NCBI GenBank assembly: GCA_037903475.1 | Contig: JBAJFG010000310.1 | Span: 124,001 to 188,000, forward strand | Direction of reading: 5' to 3' | Source of the DNA: Ancylostoma caninum | Lineage: Eukaryota > Nematoda > Chromadorea > Rhabditida > Ancylostomatidae | DNA: 64,000 nucleotides | Part shown: positions 21,748 to 33,300 of the stretch, one piece after another | Layout: each line of letters starts with the position of its first letter | Position numbering within the stretch: position 1 is the stretch's first letter | Position numbers and translations under genes: made by a program | Notes under the pieces: generated by a model | What the model saw: only the letters and a program-made list of their open reading frames with translations | Told to the model about the DNA's origin: nothing | Database searches by the model: none

Positions 21748-24027
21748 ATTATACCAGTAGTCAATACCAAGTATTATAGCAGTTTGTAAAGTGCTGCAAT
21801 GTTAATTTTCACAACCACGTTTTCCACACTGCCGAATATTCCGCTTTTGAAACAAGCTATTACGTATTCATGTTTATGTGATGCCAAAAATTGGTCAAAA
21901 AGCAAATTTTAACAAGTTTTTTCTTATGAAAATCAATCTAAAAGCAATCTGCATGTTCAAGGAGCACTTCCCGCTCTTTCTTGTAGAAGGCAGTAATAGT
22001 AGAACTTCAGCAGTCCATCGTGGTTTTGTGGTCGTGAGTCGTGAGGTAAATAAATCGCCTTGTGATAAGTAAATCCTTATAGCACGAGTGAGCACGCCAG
22101 TAACAAAAGCACATCTCAAAAATTGTCAGGAAACTTGGTCAAAAGGCAGAACTTGGAAGTGAGAAAAAGAAAGAAGGGTGTGAGGGACAGGCGGTAAAAC
22201 CCGTAGCTGTCCATGAAAATTCCCCTTCAAAGGTGCTGACATGGGTTATAATGGAAAATGCTGCCTTTTTAGAACAATTTTTAATGACAGTTCGGCATCG
22301 AATGGTCTCTATCGCATTTTATCCGTTATTTTATAGTGTTTCCTCGTGTACAGACTCAAAACATTTCTCAACAAAGAAGCAACACTAAACAGATTCCCAA
22401 TACTTCAGAGGCCTACAGTCAAGGGCGTAAATGTCCCAAAGGAACAGCTAACTCCATGGGAGGTTAGTTTAGCAAGGATATGCGCTCAAGGAGTCTCAAG
22501 GAAGTTACTGCACCCTGAGAGAACAAGATGAACATTCAAATAAGGAGGGAACGGACTTTGGAATGACTCACACGTACCGTAACAGAACGTGGAGCCACTC
22601 CCACTTCATCGCTTCAACCATTCAGCCTTCAGAAGAGGGGGGCGGCATGTTCACAGAGGAATCAGCACATGTGCCCACTTATCGCAGCTGCATCGGCTGG
22701 CATACTGCTTTGTTACATAAACATCGATTATCGTAGCATCTTAGGGCGAAGGACAAGAGCTCGATCGCCTATGAGCGTGAAATTTTCTGCCAGCATCTTT
22801 CCAATAGTAAAAATCCCAGAAATAGGCTCTTCCAAACGTGAGCACTAGCAGCAACTCGACTATAAACGCTACCAATCGACAAGTGATGACGCTAGCTACA
22901 TGTGACGAATAATATATTTCTGTCTGATTCATTTGGTGCTGTGATGAACATTCCTTGGCTGTTTGTTCCCCAAAACCTTTGGATTGTTTCTGCAGTACAA
23001 ACGAGATGGAAGTGCTGTTACGACATTTTTGGGTCCCATGTACCACTTGACGTTCCTGATTGCTTACGTTTACGTAGAAACAAACTGACGCTAACATAGT
23101 CACTCTGGGAACCACGACAACTTCAATTTTTTGGACTTCCAAACTTTATCTGGTAAATTCTGGCTGAGGTTCATGAGCTCGCTTATATTTCTTGCAAAGC
23201 ATTGGTAAAATGGCCTGCTTACGCCAGAGTCCCGGAAAATTTTCACTTACTTTCCTGCCGCCTTCCACTTTTTCCCGGAACTCGACCGAAGCCTCTGCAA
23301 ACCACCAGAGATGTTGGTTTAATTTATTGGTAACCAATAGGTCCTCTTTGGTTTCCATCATTAATTACGTCTACGGACATCTAATATCCTCATTCCTGGC
23401 CAATCACGGCGGGCGCGTGGAGTGGTCTTTCTTAGGATTCTCTGTATGCACTACGTTGAAAGACAATCTATTTGCTCAAATGAACGGTTTCAGGTCGTCA
23501 GAAGAGTCTCAAAAGAGTTCTATGGATATGCTAAAAGTGTAAAGTACTTTTAATCTTGAGTAGGAGAACACCCTGAAGGACTGCTAGGTCTGAGCGATGC
23601 AGAAGCTCGGCAGCAGAGAATCCGCAGATAACCTCATCCAGAACCTTTCTGTTGCAGATTTTCTGGTTTAATCAACCTTGGTGTTCCTTCTGGAAGTTCC
23701 ACGCTTGTCTGGATAGGGTTCTGCGATCAAATGTTTTGTAATCACTGCAGCTTGCACGAGGCCGGCCATGCCCAGCAGCAAGCTGGGTACTAGATGTCCC
23801 GCAGGCGGTTAATTACATTCATCCCACAATATTTACATAAAGTTGAATCAGTCTATGGTGGTATATATGGAACAAATGTATAAATAGATATCTAAAGAGG
23901 CAGCTGTTGGATAAACGTTATTACTGTAATACAGCCTAACGGCATGTTGATTCAAGAAAGGTCGGAGCAGGCCATCAGATCGCTATTCTTCACCACAGTA
24001 TTATCAGCTTACTGATTGTGAGTAGGG
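21748..24027. other. gene-poor stretch
   Basis: Two minus-strand frames (22741-23142 with a hydrophobic segment near its end, and 23146-23361) are the only notable ORFs. Neither matches a family I know and no consistent splice model was found. Nothing else is supported. Confidence 0.25.
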
Positions 24028-24477
24028 AAGGACACTAGGGGGGCCTACAATTCGTAAAAAATGTGTACTGCCGTATGCAGTTTCTAGTGCTGATCTTAAA
24101 TCCGTTTCCTTATCTGCTGCTGAGCTCTCTGTGAAGAGTTACATGGCATAATTTCGGCTTATCTAGACCGATCAATTTTGAGTTTCGCGTTATATTCTGC
24201 ACAAAATATGCGCGGAAACTATTTCAAACTTTAATTGAATTGAAATTAATCATTTCCTCCAAAATTTTCTTAGATCCAGATAAGTTTATCATTTAGCAGG
24301 TTATATCCAGGAAGCTAAATTCTGCCTGCCTTGGGCAATCTGAAATCATGCCACGTAACTCCTCACAGAGGGTTCTGCAACAAAAAAGCAAAACGGATTC
24401 GAGATCAGCGCCACAAACTCTATATGGTGGTATATGTTTCATTACAAGTTGTCGGACCCCACCCCCCTAGTATCCTT
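24028..24477. repeat. 450-bp foldback element
   Basis: Ends AAGGACACTAGGGGGG and CCCCCCTAGTATCCTT are inverted. Arms continue inward for about 140 bp: GCTGATCTTAAATCCGTTT against AAACGGATTCGAGATCAGC, and CTCTGTGAAGAGTTACATGG against CCACGTAACTCCTCACAGAG. Non-coding. Confidence 0.6.
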
Positions 24478-24664
24478 CCTTGGTGAGACAAAACCTGTGA
24501 GTTACTCAATTTCACTATACAACAAGATGCTTTTTCATTTCCGCCTTCGGCTTCAATGCATCTTTTCCGAATCTAGAAATTTACTGATGGCCTGAGGATA
24601 ATTTTATCATGTATTATAGCCCGATCGCCTGGATACCTCCTCAAACTTCTACACAACGTTCTCT

Positions 24665-25243
24665 ATGAGAGTGCAGCTCGGGCATTTGTGCATCAATACT
24701 TCTTACCTCCTTCGTTTCTTAGTACCTTTGGATCAACCGATTTTCTATCATCGGTATGCCTCTCTTCACCTATTGAAGCTCATCACCAAGAAAACACTGA
24801 GAAGACCGACATACATCATTTCTGGATCCACTAAGTGTTGGGCAGGTATCCGTCTCGTGTATTTAGTGCTGTTTTTCTTTCTTCCTGTCGAGAAAATCTC
24901 AGGCAGACGGGTACATTTTAGTAAAACTGTAGATAATAAATTTGCATTTCTCGATACATTCTTTTGTGATAATCTTATGGACATCCACAATACATTAACA
25001 TCAAATCTACTTCCGAATAGTGTAAGGTTCTCGCCGGGTTTCCCACCCTTGACGTCAATGGCTAGGCAAGGCAACCTTAACTACGATCAAACAATCGTCG
25101 TCGATTTCTACGAAAAGCTGCCTCATGATGAAGTCGACAATGATAATGAAGTCACCGGGAAGACCTGCAGTAGGACGATGGAAACCATTTACAGAAATTA
25201 CAGGAATGTCAACGAGTATGCTACTCAAGCAGTTTCTGCGTGA
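24665..25243 (+). CDS. unassigned 192-codon ORF
   Basis: A plus-strand frame with a hydrophobic stretch (IRLVYLVLFFFLPV) near residue 65 and a charged, Asp/Asn-rich C-terminal third (PHDEVDNDNEVTGKTC). No family recognised. A competing minus-strand reading is a possible terminal exon at 25340-25221, with acceptor TTTTTCAG and frame DYIQRAVTIKLEKT to a TAG, which would make part of this region an exon on the other strand. I cannot decide between them. The length without stops is the only strong argument. Confidence 0.3.
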   Translation: MRVQLGHLCINTSYLLRFLVPLDQPIFYHRYASLHLLKLITKKTLRRPTYIISGSTKCWAGIRLVYLVLFFFLPVEKISGRRVHFSKTVDNKFAFLDTFFCDNLMDIHNTLTSNLLPNSVRFSPGFPPLTSMARQGNLNYDQTIVVDFYEKLPHDEVDNDNEVTGKTCSRTMETIYRNYRNVNEYATQAVSA

Positions 25244-25832
25244 TATCGAGCGAACCATGATTGTTCCCGTCTTGACGTCGATGAACGACACAATGTAGAG
25301 TCTTTTCAAGTTTGATAGTCACCGCTCTCTGGATATAGTCCTGAAAAATACACTATAGGATATTCTGTAGAACATGAGCACGAAAACACCGCGAGACATG
25401 GATAACTAGTTCACTACACAGGTGAAGGGAAGCGAAAGGGAGGTAAACCCCTGAGCAAAAATTTGAACAAAAAGAAAACGTCCACATGCCGAATATCCGA
25501 CCAGCTATCTGCAGCTTTCACCCGTCGTTCATTCCTTAAATGTTCTCTATGGACATGTGTCGAGCACGTGCATATAACCAGTAGTGGTCGCACAAACGGA
25601 CACGATTGTAGGCCTTCTGCAAGATGTGATTCGATGCCAAATAAGGGCCCTACCATCCAATTTCCTTTCTGGATTTCAGTCAACATGTCATCAGTTGATA
25701 CACGCGTGTATGTGTGTGCTAATTGTAGCTGCACAGTTCGTGTTACTCGACTTCAAATTTCAAGCCAAGCAACATTCAATTCATCGGCATGTCCTTCCTA
25801 AACACATGTGTAGGGCTTCACCGCCGGGTTCT

Positions 25833-26975
25833 TTTAACCGTTTCTGGATAACTTGACTATCTTTGAACCCAAGATCGTGAATGATTAATCCTGTTTCTCT
25901 TGCCTGCAAGCAGATCCCTTCCAAATCGGTCGATTCCAAGGAGCGTTTGGGTCCCATCGAAAAAGTGGTGTGGCATATGATGCCCGAAGATGATGCATAA
26001 AGAAGCGGGTGACTATTGAACATTTCGACCACTTTATCTTTCCAGTAGCAATGAATAAACGCTAAAAAGTATTTTAAATGAAATTTTTGTTCAGGTTTGA
26101 AAAATGGAAATTTTGAGGTCAAACTGTGAGTTGAGATATGTACTCCAGGAAGATTTTGAGAGATTTTTTCTTTCAGTGTAGAAGGTCAGTTGTTGCGCTA
26201 GTTACAAAATCCTCGCCCATTTCATCATATGATGTCATTTTGGAGCAGTTACGGTAAAACCACTTCTACATACTCTGTTCATAATTTCAAATCCATAATT
26301 TTAACAGCATTGAAGCATCAAAGACGTCCTGATTTCAATTATTGGAGTTTCTCATGTTATTCACCTTTACTGGTTACAGAAGTGCTGCAAACGCTCAGTA
26401 GTCACTCGGGTGTGTATCATCGTGAGGAAAAACGGGGTGTGGTTTTGCGATTGGTTCGTTCAAATCCTCCTCCCGCCCTCAACGGTTGCCTCGTTCCCTT
26501 CGAGCGCGATTCCACTATAAACGACTGGTGTATGACTCGCTATACCTGGAAAGGGGGCCGAGCTCTACGACTGATCGGTTCACCCAATCGGCCAATTGCA
26601 GGGCTCGTCAGCGCCGTCCATTCCAGGTATAACGCTCCACACTCCATGACTGTGCAAAATTTGAATGCGACCGAGGACGAGTTGATCGTGGAGGGCGGCA
26701 AGTCTCCGCCTCGTTTTCCCTCATGATGATACACACCCTAGTCACTCCCTTCCGTTTGAGTGCGCGTGGCTGCCAGCAGAAGCTGCATAGCACCTGCGTA
26801 CCCATGGGGCATCGTTAGTCACGCCCATTTTTCGACGAGACCCAAAGGCTTCTTAGAACTGACCAATTTGGTAAGGATCTGGTTGCAGGCGAGAGAAACA
26901 GAATGAATCAATCACTGTAGAGCGATCTTGGGTCCAAAGACAGTCAAGTTATCCAGAAGCGGTCAAACGAAATTG
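25833..26975. repeat. inverted duplicate arms flanking a MITE
   Basis: The segment 25833-25985 and the reverse complement of 26806-26975 share long blocks (CTTCTGGATAACTTGACTG, TTTGGACCCAAGATCG, CTGTTTCTCTCGCCTGCAA). In the left copy the minus strand is open and reads SMGPKRSLESTDLEGICLQ, while the right copy is interrupted by stops. This may be two copies of an unknown element or a coding remnant. Confidence 0.5.
26408..26738. mobile_element. Mutator-like MITE, copy 1
   Basis: Ends GGGTGTGTATCATCGTGAGG and the inverted CCTCATGATGATACACACCC (one mismatch plus a small indel) are flanked by a perfect 9-bp direct repeat TAGTCACTC (26399-26407 and 26739-26747). A 9-bp duplication is typical of Mutator-like elements. 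A second copy with its own 9-bp duplication is at 61272-61482. An inner inverted repeat (CTATACCTGGAA / TTCCAGGTATA) around 26540-26632 suggests a nested insertion. The 165-codon ORF through here is an artefact. Confidence 0.8.
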
Positions 26976-29900
26976 GCAGACTGCAATGGATCCTGTTTCC
27001 AAATTTAAAGTAGCACTTGTCGTTCTATTCTTTTGGTCTAACACAAGTTTTGAGGGGACATTTAGCCCATTAAGAGAGCAAATGAGGAGAGTTTACTCCA
27101 GATTCTGTTTAGCCAGTATACCACGGAGAAGAAGCAACGTCAAGAGGAATCGTATAGTGAGGATGACTGTGGGAGCTTAATTTAATTTCAAGAAGAGAAA
27201 AACATGAAAAATGTGGAATGTGAGAGAAGGGAAGGGAAAAGAAGAGAGGAGGACTGTAGCCGGCCAGTGAATCGAAGGAGTCGGTCAAGCGTCCTCCATC
27301 AGATTCCACTAGTGATCAGCAACGATCTAATGGCCCTCTTATTCGGCCGGGATATGCGGGAGTGTAAGTGAAAATTCAGCCATGTTTGGACGATGTTGCT
27401 CCGTTGGGTGCCATCAAATAGCATTCAGTAGTGTCGTTACTAACTGCAGGATAATGGAAGTATTATACAAACCCAACCGGTGGATTTCGTTCAGTGTATC
27501 ACGGTATTGTAAGATTCCTGCCGGGTTCCGTCTTATCAAGATAAGTCAATGGTAATTTGCGAGTTTCTTCACGGCAGAGAACCTTAACTTTTCTAACCTC
27601 CGCTAATTTTAGATTGTCATTTGCCGACCTCTAACCATGGGCCGTTTCTCGACTCGATTGGCTCATTTATGACGCAGAACCAAGCGGAGCCCGGTGAGAC
27701 AAGATTTTTCAACTTCTGATAACACTCTGCACCGGCGTTATTCCAAAATTCCAATTTTCATTGATATTCACTTCTGGTATAAAAGAAAGGAATTTGAAGT
27801 TTATTGATCTACCACAAAAGAGAGAGAGAAGTATGAGGAGAAAAGGAAGAAGGAAAGCGAAAAAAAAGGAAGAGAGGCAGATCACATCTTCAGCGTAGGG
27901 CACGGCGACTCAACCCACAATCGTTTTTTGATTGGGGTTTAAATACTGTCCATCGCTTCCGGCTGTCCCATTTCTTCGTTGCCCTTAGATTTCCGTGCGA
28001 TGCGATTTTTTATCTCGATTCACATGTCCTTCCTTGACCTGTGGAATGATTGAGTATTCCAGTCATGGTCGTACAGTATTCACGGTGTCCGGATGGCATA
28101 TTCAAGCTGCGAAGATGTCTGTTTAGTACGGTTCCATCGATGATATTCGAACACATGTATGCCAATAATGACCGTATTTGTGCCAACTCGGTCCCGAGGC
28201 AGTTTGGTAAAACTTGCAAAAGTGAAGAGGTGTGGAGTTTCAGCACATTTATCTCACAGAAGATTTAGAAAGGGTTTCCTGAGGGAAACGGTCTATTGTG
28301 TACACAAATCTCCTGAGTTCTTAAGCTCTGAGGGTCCAATAGTCCAGTTCAGAGCTTCGAATATTTACGCAATCAAGGAAGTTTATCTAATGACGATCCA
28401 ACCAACGAGAAGAAGTGACGGCGTGCGTTCCTCTCACTGTTGCGCTTCTCACGCTTAAAAAAGGGTTTCAACTTGTCCGTTACACAATAATCCACTCCAG
28501 GGATTTATTATCCTAATGACAGAAAGGAATATAATGAAGTGAATGATATTTACATCCGCAGGAATAGAGGATTGTGGCAATAAAGGTTCTTCGGAATAAA
28601 GAAACTGCCTACCCATACGAGCGAACCTGGAAATTAGAACAGTGGTCGGGGGCGTTGCTCCCCTGCCGATGTCGAAGGCGGTGTTGTGGAACACCGTCAA
28701 GAAAAGGGAGAACGAGACGGATTCGAGTGTTGATGAAGGTTGTCTGGGTTTCCCAGCTATCTGTGTCCGTCTCCTTACTGGTTTTTAAACTCCACCGTTC
28801 CACTTCTGAGGACTTCAATTGAACCACCAGAAGATCAAGATCTACAGAAGATCAAATGTGATGACCTTTGTCATATATAACATCTTCGGAGTACTGTTAT
28901 CAAGGCAGGGCCTGCCTCAAAAAGGGCCTGCCTCGACGGTTGAGCAGTTGTGTATACTGATTGCAGCTTACGATTAAAATGATAGCTGTATGCGGATAGT
29001 TCGCTCGAAGCTCTCCGTGGATTCCCACATGATTTTGGTGTTTTTATTTACGACTTCACCTTAAGACGAGGCTACAAAAGCGGTATCCGCCAGGAGCGCC
29101 TCTTCCATATGATATATCACAGAGGTTTGGTCTTTTTCTTGCCAAAAATTACAGCGAGTCAATTGATGTATCCCGTACAGAATGCCATATTGCAATGTCG
29201 CCTCACTATTCTTCCAGAGATTGCAATTAGGGTTTACATGAAGAATTTCCCACATCAAAAATCACATAAACATACGCCTGAAAAGAGAAATTGAAGAGAA
29301 GTTGAAGTGATGAGTTATTATAAGAGGTTCTATATTCTTGAACGTTTGGAGAGAAAGGTTGCTGGGTTTGTCTCCTTTTTCAGAAAACACCACTTTATAT
29401 TCCGTCTCATGGTTCCAGCACTTTTGCCTTTTTTGGCATAGGAATTCCATTCGCTGTTTTTGGATGCTGAAAAAAATTGTTTGGCTAATTCAGCTTTAGG
29501 TGCGACCGTGGTTCCTTCCGTGATTAATGGCGCTATCTTGAATTTTTTCCCCACACATCATCTCTAGTGGTGACCATAAATAGAAATAGAATAGAAAACC
29601 AGAAATATAGTGTTTATGGTGTATTGGATTTTTTCAGTAAAAAAAACACACGACTACTTCCAAATATGATCGGAAAAGGATTGGGAAGTCATCCGGAGAG
29701 CAGTGCCATACATTACTTATTGATTCTCGTCAACAGCCTTTCCCAACCAATAATCTCCTCATTTCCCTGAAATATACTCAGCATTTACTGTCTGTTCATG
29801 GATGTGACTGGCACATCCTGCACATCCTCACAGGATGTGCCATGGCAAAACTAGTTCTGTGAATTTTATTCCTGTTCGAGAAATTATAGACTATCAGCGC

Positions 29901-30151
29901 ATCTAGGGTACGGATAAGTATTCATCACCTTGCATCATAAAATGCAAAAACATATTCTGGTACATTCAGTGCACAATGTCAAAGACTATTTTGAAAAAGT
30001 ATGAATAATATCACTCGGTTTACATCGCAAACATTTATGTATCTGTATATCTGTACATAAATAAATGTGAAAGTTTGCAAATATGTGTGTATGTGAGTAT
30101 ACATATATGTATGTAATGAATAGAAATCGCGGAGAATGAACCGATCCGACC
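26976..30151. other. gene-poor stretch
   Basis: ORFs on both strands at 28010-28830 are short, overlap in several frames and match no family. A perfect 12-bp stem (TGGCACATCCTG at 29809-29820, CAGGATGTGCCA at 29831-29842) with a 10-nt loop stands out. Nothing else is supported. Confidence 0.25.
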
Positions 30152-30408
30152 TACTCTGATAACTGTGCAGGACACGAACGCAGACTAAACGGCGTAATGG
30201 TTCGAGTAGAAACCCCGCAGCAACGGTTGCCAGTTGGTGCCATCCTCCTCTTGACGGCTGCCATCCCTCAGCAATTGCTGCTAAAGGGTCGACAGCTTGA
30301 GCAACAATCGAGGGGAGGATGGCAGCAACTGGCAACCGTTGCTGCGGGGTTTCTACTCGAACCATTACGCCGTTCGGGCTGCGTTCGTGCTGCACAGTTA
30401 TTAGAGTA
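30152..30408. mobile_element. Tc1/mariner-like MITE, copy 2
   Basis: 257 bp with TACTCTGATAACTGTGCAG and CTGCACAGTTATTAGAGTA ends and TA at both borders. It aligns along its length with 6497-6757 (GCAATTGCTGCTAAAGGG in both) with scattered differences. Non-coding. Confidence 0.78.
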
Positions 30409-30439
30409 ATTTTGCGTGTTGGTTCGTCATGGGCCGGCG

Positions 30440-30780
30440 GAGGTTACAGGCTACTTTACACTAGAGACTATTGGTTAGCTTATCGATTTTATTTATTCTT
30501 CGCCATTTTTGCACTTGGACTGGCGAGGACATGTCCACTAAGGTTCCTCGATACGTTGAGCAAGTGACAACCATCCTGTGAAAACATCGATTTATTGTCT
30601 TTATCGATTTTTCGCTATTCTTGCTCATGGGGGGGGGGTGTGAAGAAGACATGTCCGTTGCGGTTCCCCAATGTGCTGAACACGAACATAACGAACATCT
30701 GCACGGAATATCGACTTATTGATTTTATCGATTTTTTTACTTCCACTTGGGGACAGGTATGTTATCATATAATGTTGTCA
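30440..30780 (-). repeat. 118-bp tandem-repeat element, inverted copy
   Basis: About three degenerate units in the opposite orientation to 62228-62690. Recurring blocks are TCGATTTTATTTATT, GACATGTCC and GGTTCCTCGATACGTTGA. A poly-G run lies near 30630. Confidence 0.6.
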
Positions 30781-31569
30781 GATAATGATCCATCTGAATC
30801 GTAGCATCATTTGTGGTCAGTACCGTCGGTGCCACTCCACTTAGTTCACTTCGAAAATCCCTGGTTTTCATACCAGAGTTGTCAGATATCTTGCTGAGGA
30901 AGACTATCAAAGGAACTTTGGCTCGTCCTGTGGTTGACCTCAAGTTGTTGTAACAATTAGGAATGTCGTCGTTAAGAAAAAGCTACATAGCAATCCAAGG
31001 TGATACAATGGCTATGAATTCATAGTTGTTTACATACTACATATACTATACGTGGCATCGGGAGTTTTGCAGCTTTTTCAGGTCAAAGAAGCGGAAACCT
31101 TCAGAAACAAAAACAAGGTCTTATAAGGACGAATAAAAAGAAACAATACAAACATATGTGAAACAGCGGACAGTTTGAGTTGAAAAAAGGTAATTAACAA
31201 GTGAGAAGGAAGGAAAGGGGGTAAACAGATCATTACGGGGTAACATAGGTGGAACTAAGTAGAGTGAACGAATTTCTATCCTAGGGAGTACTTGCAAACA
31301 AAAGCATTTGGTTAACAGACCAACACAACGTCGTGCTTGTCATATTACCGGAGTGCTGCTATCTCTGACTGTGGTTGGGTGCTTCTGTACTAAAAAGTAT
31401 ATACAGATATGGATATGATTGTGGGTGCTGCCTCAATGACTCATGTCACCATCTTCGCAAGTGCATCACCATGGATCGAGGTGGAAATGAGCAGATGTAG
31501 CTGTAATTTCTGTGGCGTTGTTTCAGCTTTATTCTATGCGACGTTTTCTACATCGAACTGCTTGAATCG

Positions 31570-32280
31570 AACAGAGAAGCCAGTGCCTCGCTGACTGACA
31601 TTACTAAAATCCACCGTACGCGCGCGCGTTACTGGAACCCGACTGGCTCAGATGCCTCGTGGTGTAGAGAAAGTGGGTTTTTCACTAGTATTCTACTATT
31701 CTACCCTTATATTCTCCTACCACTCGCTAGCCTTCAAATCCTAGGCACTATTTGGCTAGCATAGTTCCAGAAATATCAAAATCAAAAAATTTTGCTGAAA
31801 TTCCGCCTGTAAGAGTTATTCGACGAGTCGATCACGAAAGTGATACCCATTTTGTAGCATAAGGCCATTTTATACAGTTATGGTAGGTTCATTGTAACGA
31901 AGCGGAAGACAATGCTAATTTTGTATAGAATGGACAGTGTCTTGCCAAATAAAATTGGTACTCATGATAATCATGTCAGATTAACCCATTTTCTGAGGAG
32001 TTATTCTTAAAGTACAGCCCACAACCTCACAAATACAGGGTTGCGGTTGCGAAATGGTATGAGTTTCGCGATCTGCGCATCGAGATTCCCCCTTAGCCAA
32101 AGTTTGGTCAAAAACAGTGATTCTGATATTTTTGGGACAGAACTATAGTAACCAGCAGTTGAATACTAGCGAGTAGTAGGAGAATGTAAGGGTAGAATGG
32201 TAGAACACTAGTAAAAAAAGCCACCGCATACGGTGGATTTTAGTAATGTCAGTCAGGGAGACAGTGGCTTCTATCGAACA
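31570..32280. repeat. 700-bp foldback element
   Basis: Left arm about 31570-31795 and right arm about 32115-32280 are reverse complements with interruptions: CTGACTGACATTACTAAAAT with CCACCG, ATTCTACCCTTA, ATTCTCCTAC, and CGCTAG. The spacer 31796-32114 has no gene. Confidence 0.6.
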
Positions 32281-33244
32281 GTACCTTAGCTGCATCCTGC
32301 CGAGATGATTTCTCGCCAAATGGCCAGGTGATTCTAATTTCACAGCACCTTGCCTCGAGCCAATACAGCTTCAAATTCATCCAAATTGCTGAATTACCAG
32401 ATTTGTCAGGGATGATGAAGAGCTATTAGAGCGGTACGTATTCAGAACCTCGAAAACAAATTGTCAGCCTAGCTTTTCTCCGGAACAACTTGCAAACAAC
32501 CTTTTAACTAGCAAATCGTTTCGGACAAATTTGACACCACCACGCCATCAAAAAGGAAGAGCCAAAACAAGTTGAAAATAAGCTTTGGGGGAGCAGGTTC
32601 CACATGCGATTAGAAACTCGCTCTCCAAATGCTTGTCAGCAGGTTGGTTTTCGGGTTCTGAGTAGTACTAGATGCTTGATCAGTCACTGTAGTGTACGGA
32701 ACTTATGCCTTCAAAAGCCACTATGATTCCAAATTAAAGTCAGATGCATGGCACATTGTAAAAGGGATTGATTAACGCTGACCACTTCATCCATCATAGT
32801 TTATTAACGGATTTAACGTTTCCGAACACCAACGAAGACATCGCCGTGGCACCTTGCGCATTCAAATAATCGATATTCGCGCCGTCCCGACGGCAGCGCG
32901 AATTTAAACACGCGAAAGACGCTGGCATTTGTCGCTCAGCTGGGAAAGTACGGAGAAGTCACAGTTGCCTGTCACATTGTCACATCCACACATCAGCTGT
33001 CACATTTTATCTCTAAGTGGCTCGAATTCCCTTGAAATATACGTGCCTTACTGCTTAGAGTCGGCATCTTGCACTGGAAATCTCTACGGACGTTTGCATT
33101 TTGATATTTATTCCTTCCATCATAATTCATTCGGCCACATACCCTTCACCCTCATATATTGGTTGTGAGTCAGCTCCGCAATGGCAACAATCCTTTCCGA
33201 CGGCGTCTGTTTGTTTCCTACCCTCCTTGCTAGGTCTACTCCTT
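32281..33244. other. 5' flank of the citron-like gene
   Basis: I see no gene here. This stretch presumably contains the promoter, but no element can be named. No kinase-like coding sequence was found in it or further upstream in the window. Confidence 0.4.
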
Positions 33245-33254
33245 TGTTTCAGCG
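33245..33254 (+). promoter_or_regulatory. probable spliced-leader acceptor of the citron-like gene
   Basis: TTTGTTTCAG lies about 46 nt upstream of the chosen ATG at 33301 with no competing ATG between, as expected for nematode trans-splicing. A cis-intron from an upstream exon is the alternative. Confidence 0.4.
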
Positions 33255-33300
33255 TTCAATCGCCAAGTAAAGGTGTTAGCCACCTACACCGGCGTTTTTC

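Noticed and set aside
26229..26726. 165-codon plus-strand ORF
   Set aside because: It lies almost wholly inside a Mutator-like MITE with target duplications.
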